From positions 806,001-870,000 of the forward strand of contig NZ_JAMFTH010000001.1 of assembly GCF_024195295.1 (NCBI RefSeq): DNA of 64,000 nucleotides, in the 5' to 3' direction. The DNA comes from Gilvimarinus xylanilyticus. GTDB lineage: Bacteria; Pseudomonadota; Gammaproteobacteria; Pseudomonadales; Cellvibrionaceae. A program made the translations under genes and the position numbers. The notes below the pieces were generated by a model, which worked only from the letters and a program-made list of their open reading frames with translations, was not told the origin of the DNA and searched no databases. The number at the start of each line of letters is the position of its first letter. Positions within the stretch are counted from its first letter, which is position 1. Below are positions 43,584 through 50,644 of this stretch, one piece after another.

Positions 43584-45231
43584 ATACACGCTCCTTAAAA
43601 GGGGCAATACCGATACGCTGGTAGGTATCGATAAACAGTTCTTCTTCGGTGCGGTTTTCCAGGTAGACATTGACCACCTTTTGCACCACTTCGGGCATTT
43701 CTTCGGCTTCAAAGGCCGGGCCCAATACTTTCGCCAGTGAGGCTTTATTACCGGCGTTGCCGCCCAGCATTACCTGATAGAACTCCTGGCCTTTCTTGTC
43801 CACCCCCAGCACGCCGATATGGCCCACGTGGTGATGGCCACAGGCGTTCATGCAGCCCGAGATGTTGAGATCCAGATCGCCCAGGTCATACACATAATCC
43901 AGGTCTTCAAACTGGCGCTGGATGGCCTCGGCCACCGGAATTGATTTGGCGTTGGCCAGCGAGCAGAAATCGCCACCGGGGCAGCAAATAATGTCGGTCA
44001 GAGTGCCGATGTTGGGTGTGGCAAAGCCCAGTTTTCGCGCTTCTTGCCAAAGATCGAACAGTTCGGTTTTCTTAACGTCGGCCAGCACCATGTTTTGCTC
44101 GTGGGTGGTGCGCACCTCGGCAAAGCTGTAGCGCTCGGCCAGATTGGCGATATGCTCAAGCTGAGTATCGGTGATATCCCCAGGGGCAATGCCGGTCGGT
44201 TTTAGCGACAGGGTCACAGCGGCATAACCGTCCACCCGGTGTTGGCGTACATTGCGGCTCAGCCATTTGCCAAAGGCGATGTTATCGCTGGCCTGCTGTT
44301 CCAATTGCGCCTGAGCCGAGGCGTCGTCCAGGTTCTGATAATCGGGCTCGGTAAAGTAGCTTTTGGCGCGCTCAATGTCTTCGCGGCGCAAGGTGCTGGG
44401 GGCGTCTTTCAGATGCTGCCATTCTTGCTCGACTGCCTCGGCAAAAGTCTCGGCGCCCATGGCGCGAACCAGAATCTTAATGCGAGCTTTGTATTTGTTA
44501 TCACGACGGCCATGCAGGTTGTAGACCCGTAAAATGGCTTCTAAGTAGGTCAGCAGGTGTTCTTGCGGCAAGTACTCGCGAATCGCGCTGGCAATGACCG
44601 GGGTGCGGCCCAGGCCGCCGCCGACCAAGACTTTAAAGCCGATTTCGCCCGAGCCATTGCGCACCAGCTGAAGGCCGATGTCATGCACCTGGATCGCCGC
44701 GCGATCCATTTCGGAGCCGGAAATCGCAATTTTGAATTTGCGCGGCAAAAAGGCGAACTCCGGGTGAAAGCTCGACCACTGACGGACAATTTCACAGTAG
44801 GGGCGCGGGTCGACGATTTCATCGGGCGCCACACCGGCAAACTGGTCCGAAGTAACATTGCGGATGCAGTTACCACTGGACTGAGTGCCGTGCATTTCCA
44901 CTTCAGCCAGTTCGGCGAGAATATTGGGTACTTGATCCAGATCGGGCCAGTTGTACTGAATGTTCTGACGGGTGCTGACGTGGCAGTAGCCTTTGTCATA
45001 GTCCCGCGCAATGCGGGCCAGGCGGCGCAGCTGAGTGCTGTTTAACATGCCGTAGGGCACGTTAATGCGCAGCATAGGCGCCAGGCGCTGCACATACAGG
45101 CCGTTTTGCAGGCGCAGGGGCAAGAACTCCGCCTCGCTCAGATCGCCCGCCAAGTAGCGCTCGGTCTGATCGCGGAATTGCGCCACCCGTTGGCGCAGAA
45201 TCTCGTGGTCATACTGGTCGTAGATATACAT
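43567..45231 (-). CDS. cysI: Sulfite reductase haemoprotein CysI (nitrite/sulfite reductase family)
   Basis: Reduces sulfite to sulfide with a coupled siroheme and [4Fe-4S] cluster. The 554-residue protein has two ferredoxin-like half-domains; cluster cysteines are visible in CCPGGDFCSLANAKS and NISGCMNACGHHHVGHIG, and siroheme-binding arginines in YCHVSTRQNIQYNW. It is the compact Pseudomonas-type CysI, not the E. coli CysJI arrangement, and no cysJ is nearby, so ferredoxin or another donor is likely. DUF934 follows with an overlap. Its upstream region (45232 on) is GC-rich without a clear promoter. Confidence 0.94.
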   Translation of the reverse strand: MYIYDQYDHEILRQRVAQFRDQTERYLAGDLSEAEFLPLRLQNGLYVQRLAPMLRINVPYGMLNSTQLRRLARIARDYDKGYCHVSTRQNIQYNWPDLDQVPNILAELAEVEMHGTQSSGNCIRNVTSDQFAGVAPDEIVDPRPYCEIVRQWSSFHPEFAFLPRKFKIAISGSEMDRAAIQVHDIGLQLVRNGSGEIGFKVLVGGGLGRTPVIASAIREYLPQEHLLTYLEAILRVYNLHGRRDNKYKARIKILVRAMGAETFAEAVEQEWQHLKDAPSTLRREDIERAKSYFTEPDYQNLDDASAQAQLEQQASDNIAFGKWLSRNVRQHRVDGYAAVTLSLKPTGIAPGDITDTQLEHIANLAERYSFAEVRTTHEQNMVLADVKKTELFDLWQEARKLGFATPNIGTLTDIICCPGGDFCSLANAKSIPVAEAIQRQFEDLDYVYDLGDLDLNISGCMNACGHHHVGHIGVLGVDKKGQEFYQVMLGGNAGNKASLAKVLGPAFEAEEMPEVVQKVVNVYLENRTEEELFIDTYQRIGIAPFKERVYAKAS

Positions 45232-45545
45232 AAATCGTTTACCATCGCTGAAAAAGCCCGGGGCAGGGCGTCGCAGGCGCGCAAGGATACAGTAAAAGCG
45301 CGTCCGCCGCGAGACCCGCCGAGGCGCGAAGGTAGCAATTTAGAGCGGGATTTTGAACGATTTTATTTCGCTAAGGTAAAAGTTTTTGGTTATAAAGGCG
45401 CCAGCCCTTGAAACTTTGTTAAAAATTGTATATAAGAAGGATCACCTAGGAGCTAGATTGCACGGGACGCTGGCTATTTTTAGACGTTGGCTATTGTAAA
45501 AGAAACCTGTGTGTAACCAACCAGAAAACTGGGAGAATAAAAATA
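45232..45545 (+). other. Divergent region between cysI and the 38-residue gene
   Basis: 314 bases. The left part is the GC-rich upstream region of cysI with no promoter I can define. The right part holds a good promoter (45408-45436) and a leader of about 100 bases for the small gene at 45546. The leader contains a near-identical 13-base direct repeat, GACGCTGGCTATT (45466-45478) and GACGTTGGCTATT (45483-45495). Confidence 0.6.
45408..45436 (+). promoter_or_regulatory. Putative sigma70 promoter of the small membrane gene
   Basis: TTGAAA (45408-45413), a 17-base AT-rich spacer and TATAAG (45431-45436). Each hexamer has five of six consensus bases or close to it. Transcription would start near 45443. 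Confidence 0.65.
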
Positions 45546-45662
45546 ATGAATGAACAAATTGAAATGCAAGATCAAGGCGATAGTGTTGCCGACGCTATTG
45601 CGGCCGTATCTCTGGTAGCTATTTTTGTAGCCACCTGTATTTTCTGGATTAGCGGTCAGTAG
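45546..45662 (+). CDS. Small single-span membrane protein (38 aa)
   Basis: An ATG-to-TAG reading frame of 38 codons. The first half is polar and acidic (MNEQIEMQDQGDSVADAIAA); the second half is one membrane segment (VSLVAIFVATCIFWISGQ) that runs almost to the end. GGGAG lies about eleven bases upstream, and a good promoter lies about 110 bases upstream, so it looks like a real monocistronic gene. I do not recognise the family. A GC-rich hairpin (45668-45687) follows but lacks a U-run. Its neighbours, cysI and a DUF2970 membrane protein, both point the other way. Confidence 0.65.
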   Translation: MNEQIEMQDQGDSVADAIAAVSLVAIFVATCIFWISGQ

Positions 45663-45734
45663 TGTTTTTGCCGCCTGCGGGCGGCAACCCCCTAACGCCT
45701 GTTTTATATTGTCGTGTCCTGCTTTAAAGGCGAT

Positions 45735-45947
45735 TTATTGATCTCCCAGTAAGACCTTTACCAGCAAAATCAACCCGCCCACAAACAATCCAGTAAAAAT
45801 AATCCCCGCCGCCACATAAACGTAAAGGTTGCCCTGGGTAAAGTCGCGCTCGCGGTTTTTGTTGCTTTGCACGCCCACGGCGGCTGCCAAGGTGCTGAGA
45901 ATGGTTTGCCCGATGCTAGGCTTGTTGTTATCAGATTTTGGCGACAT
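45735..45947 (-). CDS. DUF2970 small membrane protein
   Basis: 70 residues. The segment ILSTLAAAVGVQSNKNRERD followed by FTQG is the DUF2970 signature; the second half is a single membrane span (VYVAAGIIFTGLFVGGLILL). Proteins of this type are common in beta- and gammaproteobacteria and have no known role. It diverges from rluA across 52 bases. Confidence 0.85.
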   Translation of the reverse strand: MSPKSDNNKPSIGQTILSTLAAAVGVQSNKNRERDFTQGNLYVYVAAGIIFTGLFVGGLILLVKVLLGDQ

Positions 45948-45999
45948 AAGAAATTCCGTTAAACTCTAGCTTGATCAGCAAAAGATTAGTCTATCATTT

Positions 46000-46674
46000 A
46001 TGAACACCCCCGTTTCCGAGCTCGCTGTATTGCCGCCTTGTGCTGAGGACATTGAAATCCTCAGAGCAGAGGCCGATTATTTACTGATCAATAAGCCCGC
46101 GGGGCTTCTCAGTGTGCCTGGGCGTCACCCAGATAACAATGACAGTGTGTTAAGTCGCATGGGGGCGCTGTACCCAGGGGCCAGTATCATTCATCGCCTG
46201 GATTTCGATACTTCGGGGGTGATGGTAGTGGGGCGGACCAAGAGCGGTCACGCTCATATTGCCCGCCAGTTCCAGGAGCGGCAGACCTACAAACTGTACA
46301 CTGCGATTGTGGCTGGGCGGCTGGCGCAAGAGCGCGGTGAAATCGATATGCCCATCGCCCCCGATAAAGACAACCGGCCCAAATACAAGGTGGATGGCGA
46401 AACTGGCAAGCGCTCGGTCACCCGCTACCGGGTGCTCAGCTACGATGCCGAGAGCGACACCTCGCGGTTAGCGTTAGAGCCGGTCACCGGTCGCTCGCAT
46501 CAGCTTAGATTGCATTTGGCGAGCATAGGTCACCCCATTCTCGGCTGTGTATTTTATGCCTCCCCCGAGGTGGCCGCTCGTGCCACCAGGCTTTTACTGC
46601 ATGCGACCCGGCTGCACTTTGCCGCGCCCTATGGTGAAACGCCGGTTAAAGCCTTTGCAAACTGTCCTTTTTAG
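46000..46674 (+). CDS. rluA: RluA-family pseudouridine synthase
   Basis: Pseudouridine synthase of 224 residues. The catalytic aspartate lies in the signature IIHRLDFDTSGVMVV; other conserved parts are LLINKPAGLLSVPGR near the N-terminus and GRSHQLRLHLASIGHPILG. The short length, without an S4 RNA-binding domain, fits RluA (23S rRNA U746 and tRNA U32) rather than RluC/D. Exact target is inferred. The next gene starts twelve bases downstream. Confidence 0.88.
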   Translation: MNTPVSELAVLPPCAEDIEILRAEADYLLINKPAGLLSVPGRHPDNNDSVLSRMGALYPGASIIHRLDFDTSGVMVVGRTKSGHAHIARQFQERQTYKLYTAIVAGRLAQERGEIDMPIAPDKDNRPKYKVDGETGKRSVTRYRVLSYDAESDTSRLALEPVTGRSHQLRLHLASIGHPILGCVFYASPEVAARATRLLLHATRLHFAAPYGETPVKAFANCPF

Positions 46675-46686
46675 GAGCAAAAACCT

Positions 46687-47472
46687 TTGCGCAAGCCCCG
46701 TAAGACTTGGCGTCGCCAGCTGTATATACAGCTGGAGCCCCGCGCTTGGCTGATGGGCGTTTCGCCGCTTAATAGGCTTATATGCGGTCTGATTTTGATC
46801 ACGGTAATTGCGGCGGCGCTGGAGACCGAGCCCAGTATCAGTCGTGGCTACGAGTCGATCACTCGCGCGTTAGAGCTGATATTTAGCGGCTTGTTTTTGC
46901 TTGAGTATCTGGCCCGCGTATGGGTCTGTGTCGAGGATCGGCGGTACCGGCGCCCGCTGCGGGGGCGGCTCAAGTACATGCTAACCCCGGCTGCGCTGCT
47001 GGATCTGCTGGCGAGCTTGCCCCTGTTGCTGGGATTCTGGGGGGCGGAGTCTTTAATTCTGCGCCTGGTCCGCTTGCTAAGATTATTGCGCCTAACGCGC
47101 TACGGGCCTCTGGCGCGCGCCTTACACCATGTGGTCAGTGCCGTTCATTCGCGCCAATATGAGTTGTATGTCAGCCTGATTATCGCCTTTAGTATGATCT
47201 TTATCTCCTCGGTGGCCCTCTATTGGGTTGAGGGCGAGGTGCAGCCGGAGGCGTTTGGCAGCATCCCCCGCGCCATGTGGTGGGCAATTATTACCTTCAC
47301 GACTGTCGGCTATGGAGATGTTTATCCCGTGACATCTTTGGGGAAGGTGTTCGCCTCAGTCACGGCATTGTCGAGTATTGCCCTGGTGGCTATGCCCACT
47401 GGGATCATGGCCTCGGCGTTTAGCGATGCCATGCGCCGTGGTAAAGACGAAATCTCTCATGTTCGCAAATAG
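46687..47472 (+). CDS. Voltage-gated-type potassium channel
   Basis: Six-helix ion channel of 261 residues. An S4-like segment (LRLVRLLRLLRLTRYG) has arginines every third residue. The pore loop carries the potassium selectivity filter TTVGYGD between two long helices, S5 (LYVSLIIAFSMIFISSVALYW, split by one residue from the family average) and S6. No cytosolic RCK domain follows; the protein ends in a short basic tail. The TTG at 46687 is supported by GGAG nine bases upstream. Likely co-transcribed with rluA; physiological role unknown. Confidence 0.9.
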   Translation: MRKPRKTWRRQLYIQLEPRAWLMGVSPLNRLICGLILITVIAAALETEPSISRGYESITRALELIFSGLFLLEYLARVWVCVEDRRYRRPLRGRLKYMLTPAALLDLLASLPLLLGFWGAESLILRLVRLLRLLRLTRYGPLARALHHVVSAVHSRQYELYVSLIIAFSMIFISSVALYWVEGEVQPEAFGSIPRAMWWAIITFTTVGYGDVYPVTSLGKVFASVTALSSIALVAMPTGIMASAFSDAMRRGKDEISHVRK

Positions 47473-47555
47473 TGGCTGCTTGTTTTCCGTCGGCCGGGCC
47501 TTTAATCGACGGGATTGGGCAGATCAATTTTTAATTCCGGCGTATCTGTCGTAAA

Positions 47556-47580
47556 ATACCTGAGTAATTTAATCAGGTAT
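47556..47580 (+). promoter_or_regulatory. IscR type-1-like operator before nfuA
   Basis: A 25-base element with perfect arms ATACCTGA (47556-47563) and TCAGGTAT (47573-47580) around an AT-rich nine-base core. Aligned with the E. coli IscR type-1 consensus as I remember it, 23 of 25 positions agree. It ends 25 bases before the nfuA start. Confidence 0.75.
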
Positions 47581-47605
47581 ACACAGAGGTCTCTTAATTT
47601 CGCTT

Positions 47606-48193
47606 ATGCTTAGCGTCGATATTACCCCATCAGCACAAACCTACCTCAAAGGCTTGCTGGACAAGCAAGACAACAACGAGGGCATCGGCATTCGTATGTT
47701 TGTCGCCAATCCCGGCACCGCCAAGGCCGAGACATGCATTGCCTATTGCCGTCCCGAGGAAGTCAAAGAGGGGGATGTCACCCTCGAGCTAGAAGGTTTT
47801 AACGCCTACTTTGAAGAGCGCAGCTTACCCTTTTTAAAAGACGCCAAGGTGGACTATTCCGCCGATCGGATGGGTGGGCAGTTGACCATTCGTGCGCCCA
47901 ACTCCAAAATGCCTCAGGTGACTGACGACAGTCCCCTGGAAGATCGGATTAACTATGTGCTCTTTAACGAAGTCAATCCGGGGCTGGCCTCCCACGGTGG
48001 CGAGGTGAGTCTGGTTGAGGTGACCGAGGATCAGTATGCGGTGCTGGAGTTTGGTGGAGGCTGCCAGGGTTGCAGCGCAGTCGACTTAACCTTGAAAAAT
48101 GGGGTAGAAGTCGCGCTCATGGATAAACTGCCTGAGCTAAAAGGTATTCGCGATATTACCGACCATACTGATCGTACCCAGGCATATTATTAG
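47606..48193 (+). CDS. nfuA: Fe/S biogenesis protein NfuA
   Basis: Carrier that delivers [4Fe-4S] clusters to targets such as aconitase, especially under iron or oxidative stress. The 195-residue protein has an N-terminal degenerate A-type (IscA-like) domain ([25 protein letters not shown]) and a C-terminal Nfu domain with [20 protein letters not shown] and the cluster-binding CxxC in [12 protein letters not shown]. The ribosome site is weak (GAGG about 15 bases upstream). The IscR-type box in front suggests repression when clusters are plentiful. Confidence 0.96.
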   Translation: MLSVDITPSAQTYLKGLLDKQDNNEGIGIRMFVANPGTAKAETCIAYCRPEEVKEGDVTLELEGFNAYFEERSLPFLKDAKVDYSADRMGGQLTIRAPNSKMPQVTDDSPLEDRINYVLFNEVNPGLASHGGEVSLVEVTEDQYAVLEFGGGCQGCSAVDLTLKNGVEVALMDKLPELKGIRDITDHTDRTQAYY

Positions 48194-48217
48194 CAATTAA
48201 AGCGAGCGACAGGCCTT

Positions 48218-49354
48218 ATGTTCAAGGATAGGGGCATTGCGTCACTCTTACCGAGTGGATTCATCGCGGGGCTGTCGTTCGCTATTGTTGCGCTGGCGAG
48301 TATTACGGTTCAGGCTCAGGCGCCCGGCGCCAAGCCCCAGGGGCGGGTTTGGCCGGCGCCTCCCGAGCGCCTCGCCGGCTGGGATTGGCTGCAGCTGGAT
48401 TCGGGTGAATGGATTAAAGGCGAAATTATCGGCTTGTACGATAAGACCCTGACCTTCGATTCCGATCACTTTAAAGAGCAAACCCTGGATTGGGACAGCG
48501 ACGTCAACCGTTTGCTCTCCGCCCGCAGCATGAGTGTACGTTTAAACACCGGAGAGACGGTCTATGGCCCGGTGGTTATTGACGAAACTCACCTTATTTT
48601 CTCATCGCCCGTAGCGGCTCAGTATCCCCGTGCCAATATTGTCGCCATGACCGTAAAAGGTGAGCGGGAGCTCGACTTGTGGCGTACCGAGTTAGGCTTA
48701 AGTGGCACCCTCAAGGGCGGTAATGTCGATGAGAAGGGCTATAGTGCTGACGTTGACATCGCCCGCCGTACCGCTATGTCGCGTTTTAGCATGAATTACC
48801 GGGGGAGCTTTGATGAAATCAGCGGTGTGCAAACAGCAGAGAGCCATCGCGCCGGGGGGCGATATGATCGTTTTATCGGCACCTCGCTTTATTGGACCCC
48901 GATTTACACCGAGTATTTTCGCGATAGATTTCAAAACATCGATCTGCGTGCCACCTATGGTGTTTTTATCGGTTATTACCTCGCTGATCGCCCGCATTTA
49001 AGTTGGAGTGTCAGCGGTGGTCCAGGCTACCAGTATCAGGAGTTTACCACCGCGCCCGAGGGGCAGGATTTGACTCAGTCAACCGCCGCGGTGTTGGCCG
49101 AATCGCGTCTGGAGTGGGATGTGACAGACGATATTACCTACGAGCTCACCTACCAGCCGCAGTTTACCAACAAAGAAACCGGTCGCTATAAGCATTATCT
49201 GGAAACCAGTTTGGAGCTGGATGTCACCGACAAACTTTCGGTTAACTTTATTTACAGTTGGGACAGGACGGCCGAACCGCAAGTGGACGAAGAGGGAGTG
49301 CTGCCGGAAAAAGACGATTACAGTCTCTCGGTGGGCGTCAGCTGGAATCAGTAG
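48218..49354 (+). CDS. DUF481 outer-membrane-type protein
   Basis: Exported protein of 378 residues with an N-terminal signal segment (GFIAGLSFAIVALASITVQA, probably cleaved after AQA). The region from about 55 to 150 contains short beta repeats (LQLDSGEWIKGEIIGLYDK, VRLNTGETVYGPVVI). The C-terminal half alternates aromatic and polar residues and ends in ...VSWNQ, as in the DUF481 (YdiY-like) beta-barrel family. Function unknown. It starts 24 bases after nfuA and may be co-transcribed. Confidence 0.82.
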   Translation: MFKDRGIASLLPSGFIAGLSFAIVALASITVQAQAPGAKPQGRVWPAPPERLAGWDWLQLDSGEWIKGEIIGLYDKTLTFDSDHFKEQTLDWDSDVNRLLSARSMSVRLNTGETVYGPVVIDETHLIFSSPVAAQYPRANIVAMTVKGERELDLWRTELGLSGTLKGGNVDEKGYSADVDIARRTAMSRFSMNYRGSFDEISGVQTAESHRAGGRYDRFIGTSLYWTPIYTEYFRDRFQNIDLRATYGVFIGYYLADRPHLSWSVSGGPGYQYQEFTTAPEGQDLTQSTAAVLAESRLEWDVTDDITYELTYQPQFTNKETGRYKHYLETSLELDVTDKLSVNFIYSWDRTAEPQVDEEGVLPEKDDYSLSVGVSWNQ

Positions 49355-49375
49355 GGTGGTTATCCGGTTGGAAAT

Positions 49376-49397
49376 CCCGGGCCAGGGGTGGCCCGGG
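49376..49397. other. Stem-loop between convergent DUF481 and aroG genes
   Basis: CCCGGGCCA (49376-49384) pairs perfectly with TGGCCCGGG (49389-49397) over a GGGG loop. No U-run on either side. It is followed at once by an exact tandem pair of TTAGGCGCTTA (49400-49410 and 49411-49421); the second copy contains the aroG stop codon. Confidence 0.55.
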
Positions 49398-49418
49398 TGT
49401 TAGGCGCTTATTAGGCGC

Positions 49419-50504
49419 TTAAGGGTAGCGCTTATCAATATAGGGTTTGATTTTATCGCGCATTGAGTGCAGTGCTTTCTCGGTCGCACTCCAGTCAATG
49501 CAGGCATCGGTCACTGATACCCCATACTCCAGCTGGCTTAAATCCTCGGGGATTTTCTGGTTGCCCGCACCGATATTACTTTCCACCATTAAGCCGATAA
49601 TGGATTTATTGCCTTCGGCAATTTGATTGGCAACGTTATCCATTACCAGAGGTTGCAGGTTGTGGTCTTTGTTGGAATTGGCGTGGCTACAGTCGACCAT
49701 AATGTTGGGTAACACTTTAGCCTTGTCCAGCTCCTCTTCGCACATGGCGACACTGACGGAATCGTAATTGGGTTTGCCGTTGCCGCCGCGCAGTACTACG
49801 TGGCCGTAGGGGTTGCCGCGAGTGTGGACGATCGAGACCTGGCCCTCGGTATTAATGCCCAAAAAGCGGTGCGGCTTGGAGACCGACTGCAGCGCATTGA
49901 TTGCCACGGTCAGACTGCCATCGGTACCGTTTTTGAAGCCCACCGCCGAGGACAGCCCGCTGGCCATTTCGCGGTGAGTTTGCGACTCGGTGGTGCGCGC
50001 GCCAATCGCCGACCAGCTGATTAAATCCTGCAAGTATTGTGGTGAAATCGGGTCCAGTGCTTCGGTGGCGGTGGGCAGGCCCATTTCGGCAATATCCAAA
50101 AGTAACTTGCGGCCGATGTGCAGCCCTTCTTGAATTTTAAAAGAGTCGTTCAAGTAGGGGTCGTTAATCAGACCTTTCCAGCCCACGGTAGTACGGGGCT
50201 TTTCAAAATAGACGCGCATAACAACATAGATAGTGTCACTGACTTCGGCGGCCAGTTTTTTCAGGCGGGCAGCATAGTCCTTGGCCGCCTCGACATCGTG
50301 AATGGAGCAGGGGCCAATCACTACAAAAATACGCGGATCTTTGCGATCGAGAATATTGCGGATAGTGGCGCGCCCTTCGGTAATCGCCTGGCGGGCTGCA
50401 TCGCTAATGGGCAGCTCGCGCTTTAATTCAGCGGGCGATATCAGCAGCTCTTGCGATACGACGTTTAAATCGTCTACTGCCGCGTCTTGGGATTCGTGTG
50501 ACAT
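49419..50504 (-). CDS. aroG: 3-deoxy-7-phosphoheptulonate synthase (class I, AroG type)
   Basis: First step of the shikimate pathway, joining phosphoenolpyruvate and erythrose 4-phosphate. The 361-residue protein has the AroAI-alpha form, with VVIGPCSIHDVEAAKDYA, MRVYFEKPRTTVGWKGL, GRKLLLDIAEMGLPTATE, SIVHTRGNPYGHVVLRGG and MVDCSHANSNKDH. Which aromatic amino acid inhibits it cannot be read with certainty. It supplies chorismate for the pheA and tyrA genes at 17-19 kb. Single-gene unit on the minus strand. Confidence 0.95.
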   Translation of the reverse strand: MSHESQDAAVDDLNVVSQELLISPAELKRELPISDAARQAITEGRATIRNILDRKDPRIFVVIGPCSIHDVEAAKDYAARLKKLAAEVSDTIYVVMRVYFEKPRTTVGWKGLINDPYLNDSFKIQEGLHIGRKLLLDIAEMGLPTATEALDPISPQYLQDLISWSAIGARTTESQTHREMASGLSSAVGFKNGTDGSLTVAINALQSVSKPHRFLGINTEGQVSIVHTRGNPYGHVVLRGGNGKPNYDSVSVAMCEEELDKAKVLPNIMVDCSHANSNKDHNLQPLVMDNVANQIAEGNKSIIGLMVESNIGAGNQKIPEDLSQLEYGVSVTDACIDWSATEKALHSMRDKIKPYIDKRYP

Positions 50505-50644
50505 TGTCTTTCCAGATTTCCTATATTGTCGTGGTTGCGCGTCTGAAAATCATCAGACGCGCCTATTCTACTGAATTTCAATGGCTTTTGGGGGATGATT
50601 TTGGCAATCAACACTATAAGTGGGTTTTATTACTTTTGCCTGCT

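Noticed and set aside
45668-45687. TTGCCGCC/GGCGGCAA hairpin as the terminator of the 38-residue gene
   Set aside because: The stem is good, but C-rich sequence follows on the plus strand and A-rich sequence on the minus strand, so no U-run exists.
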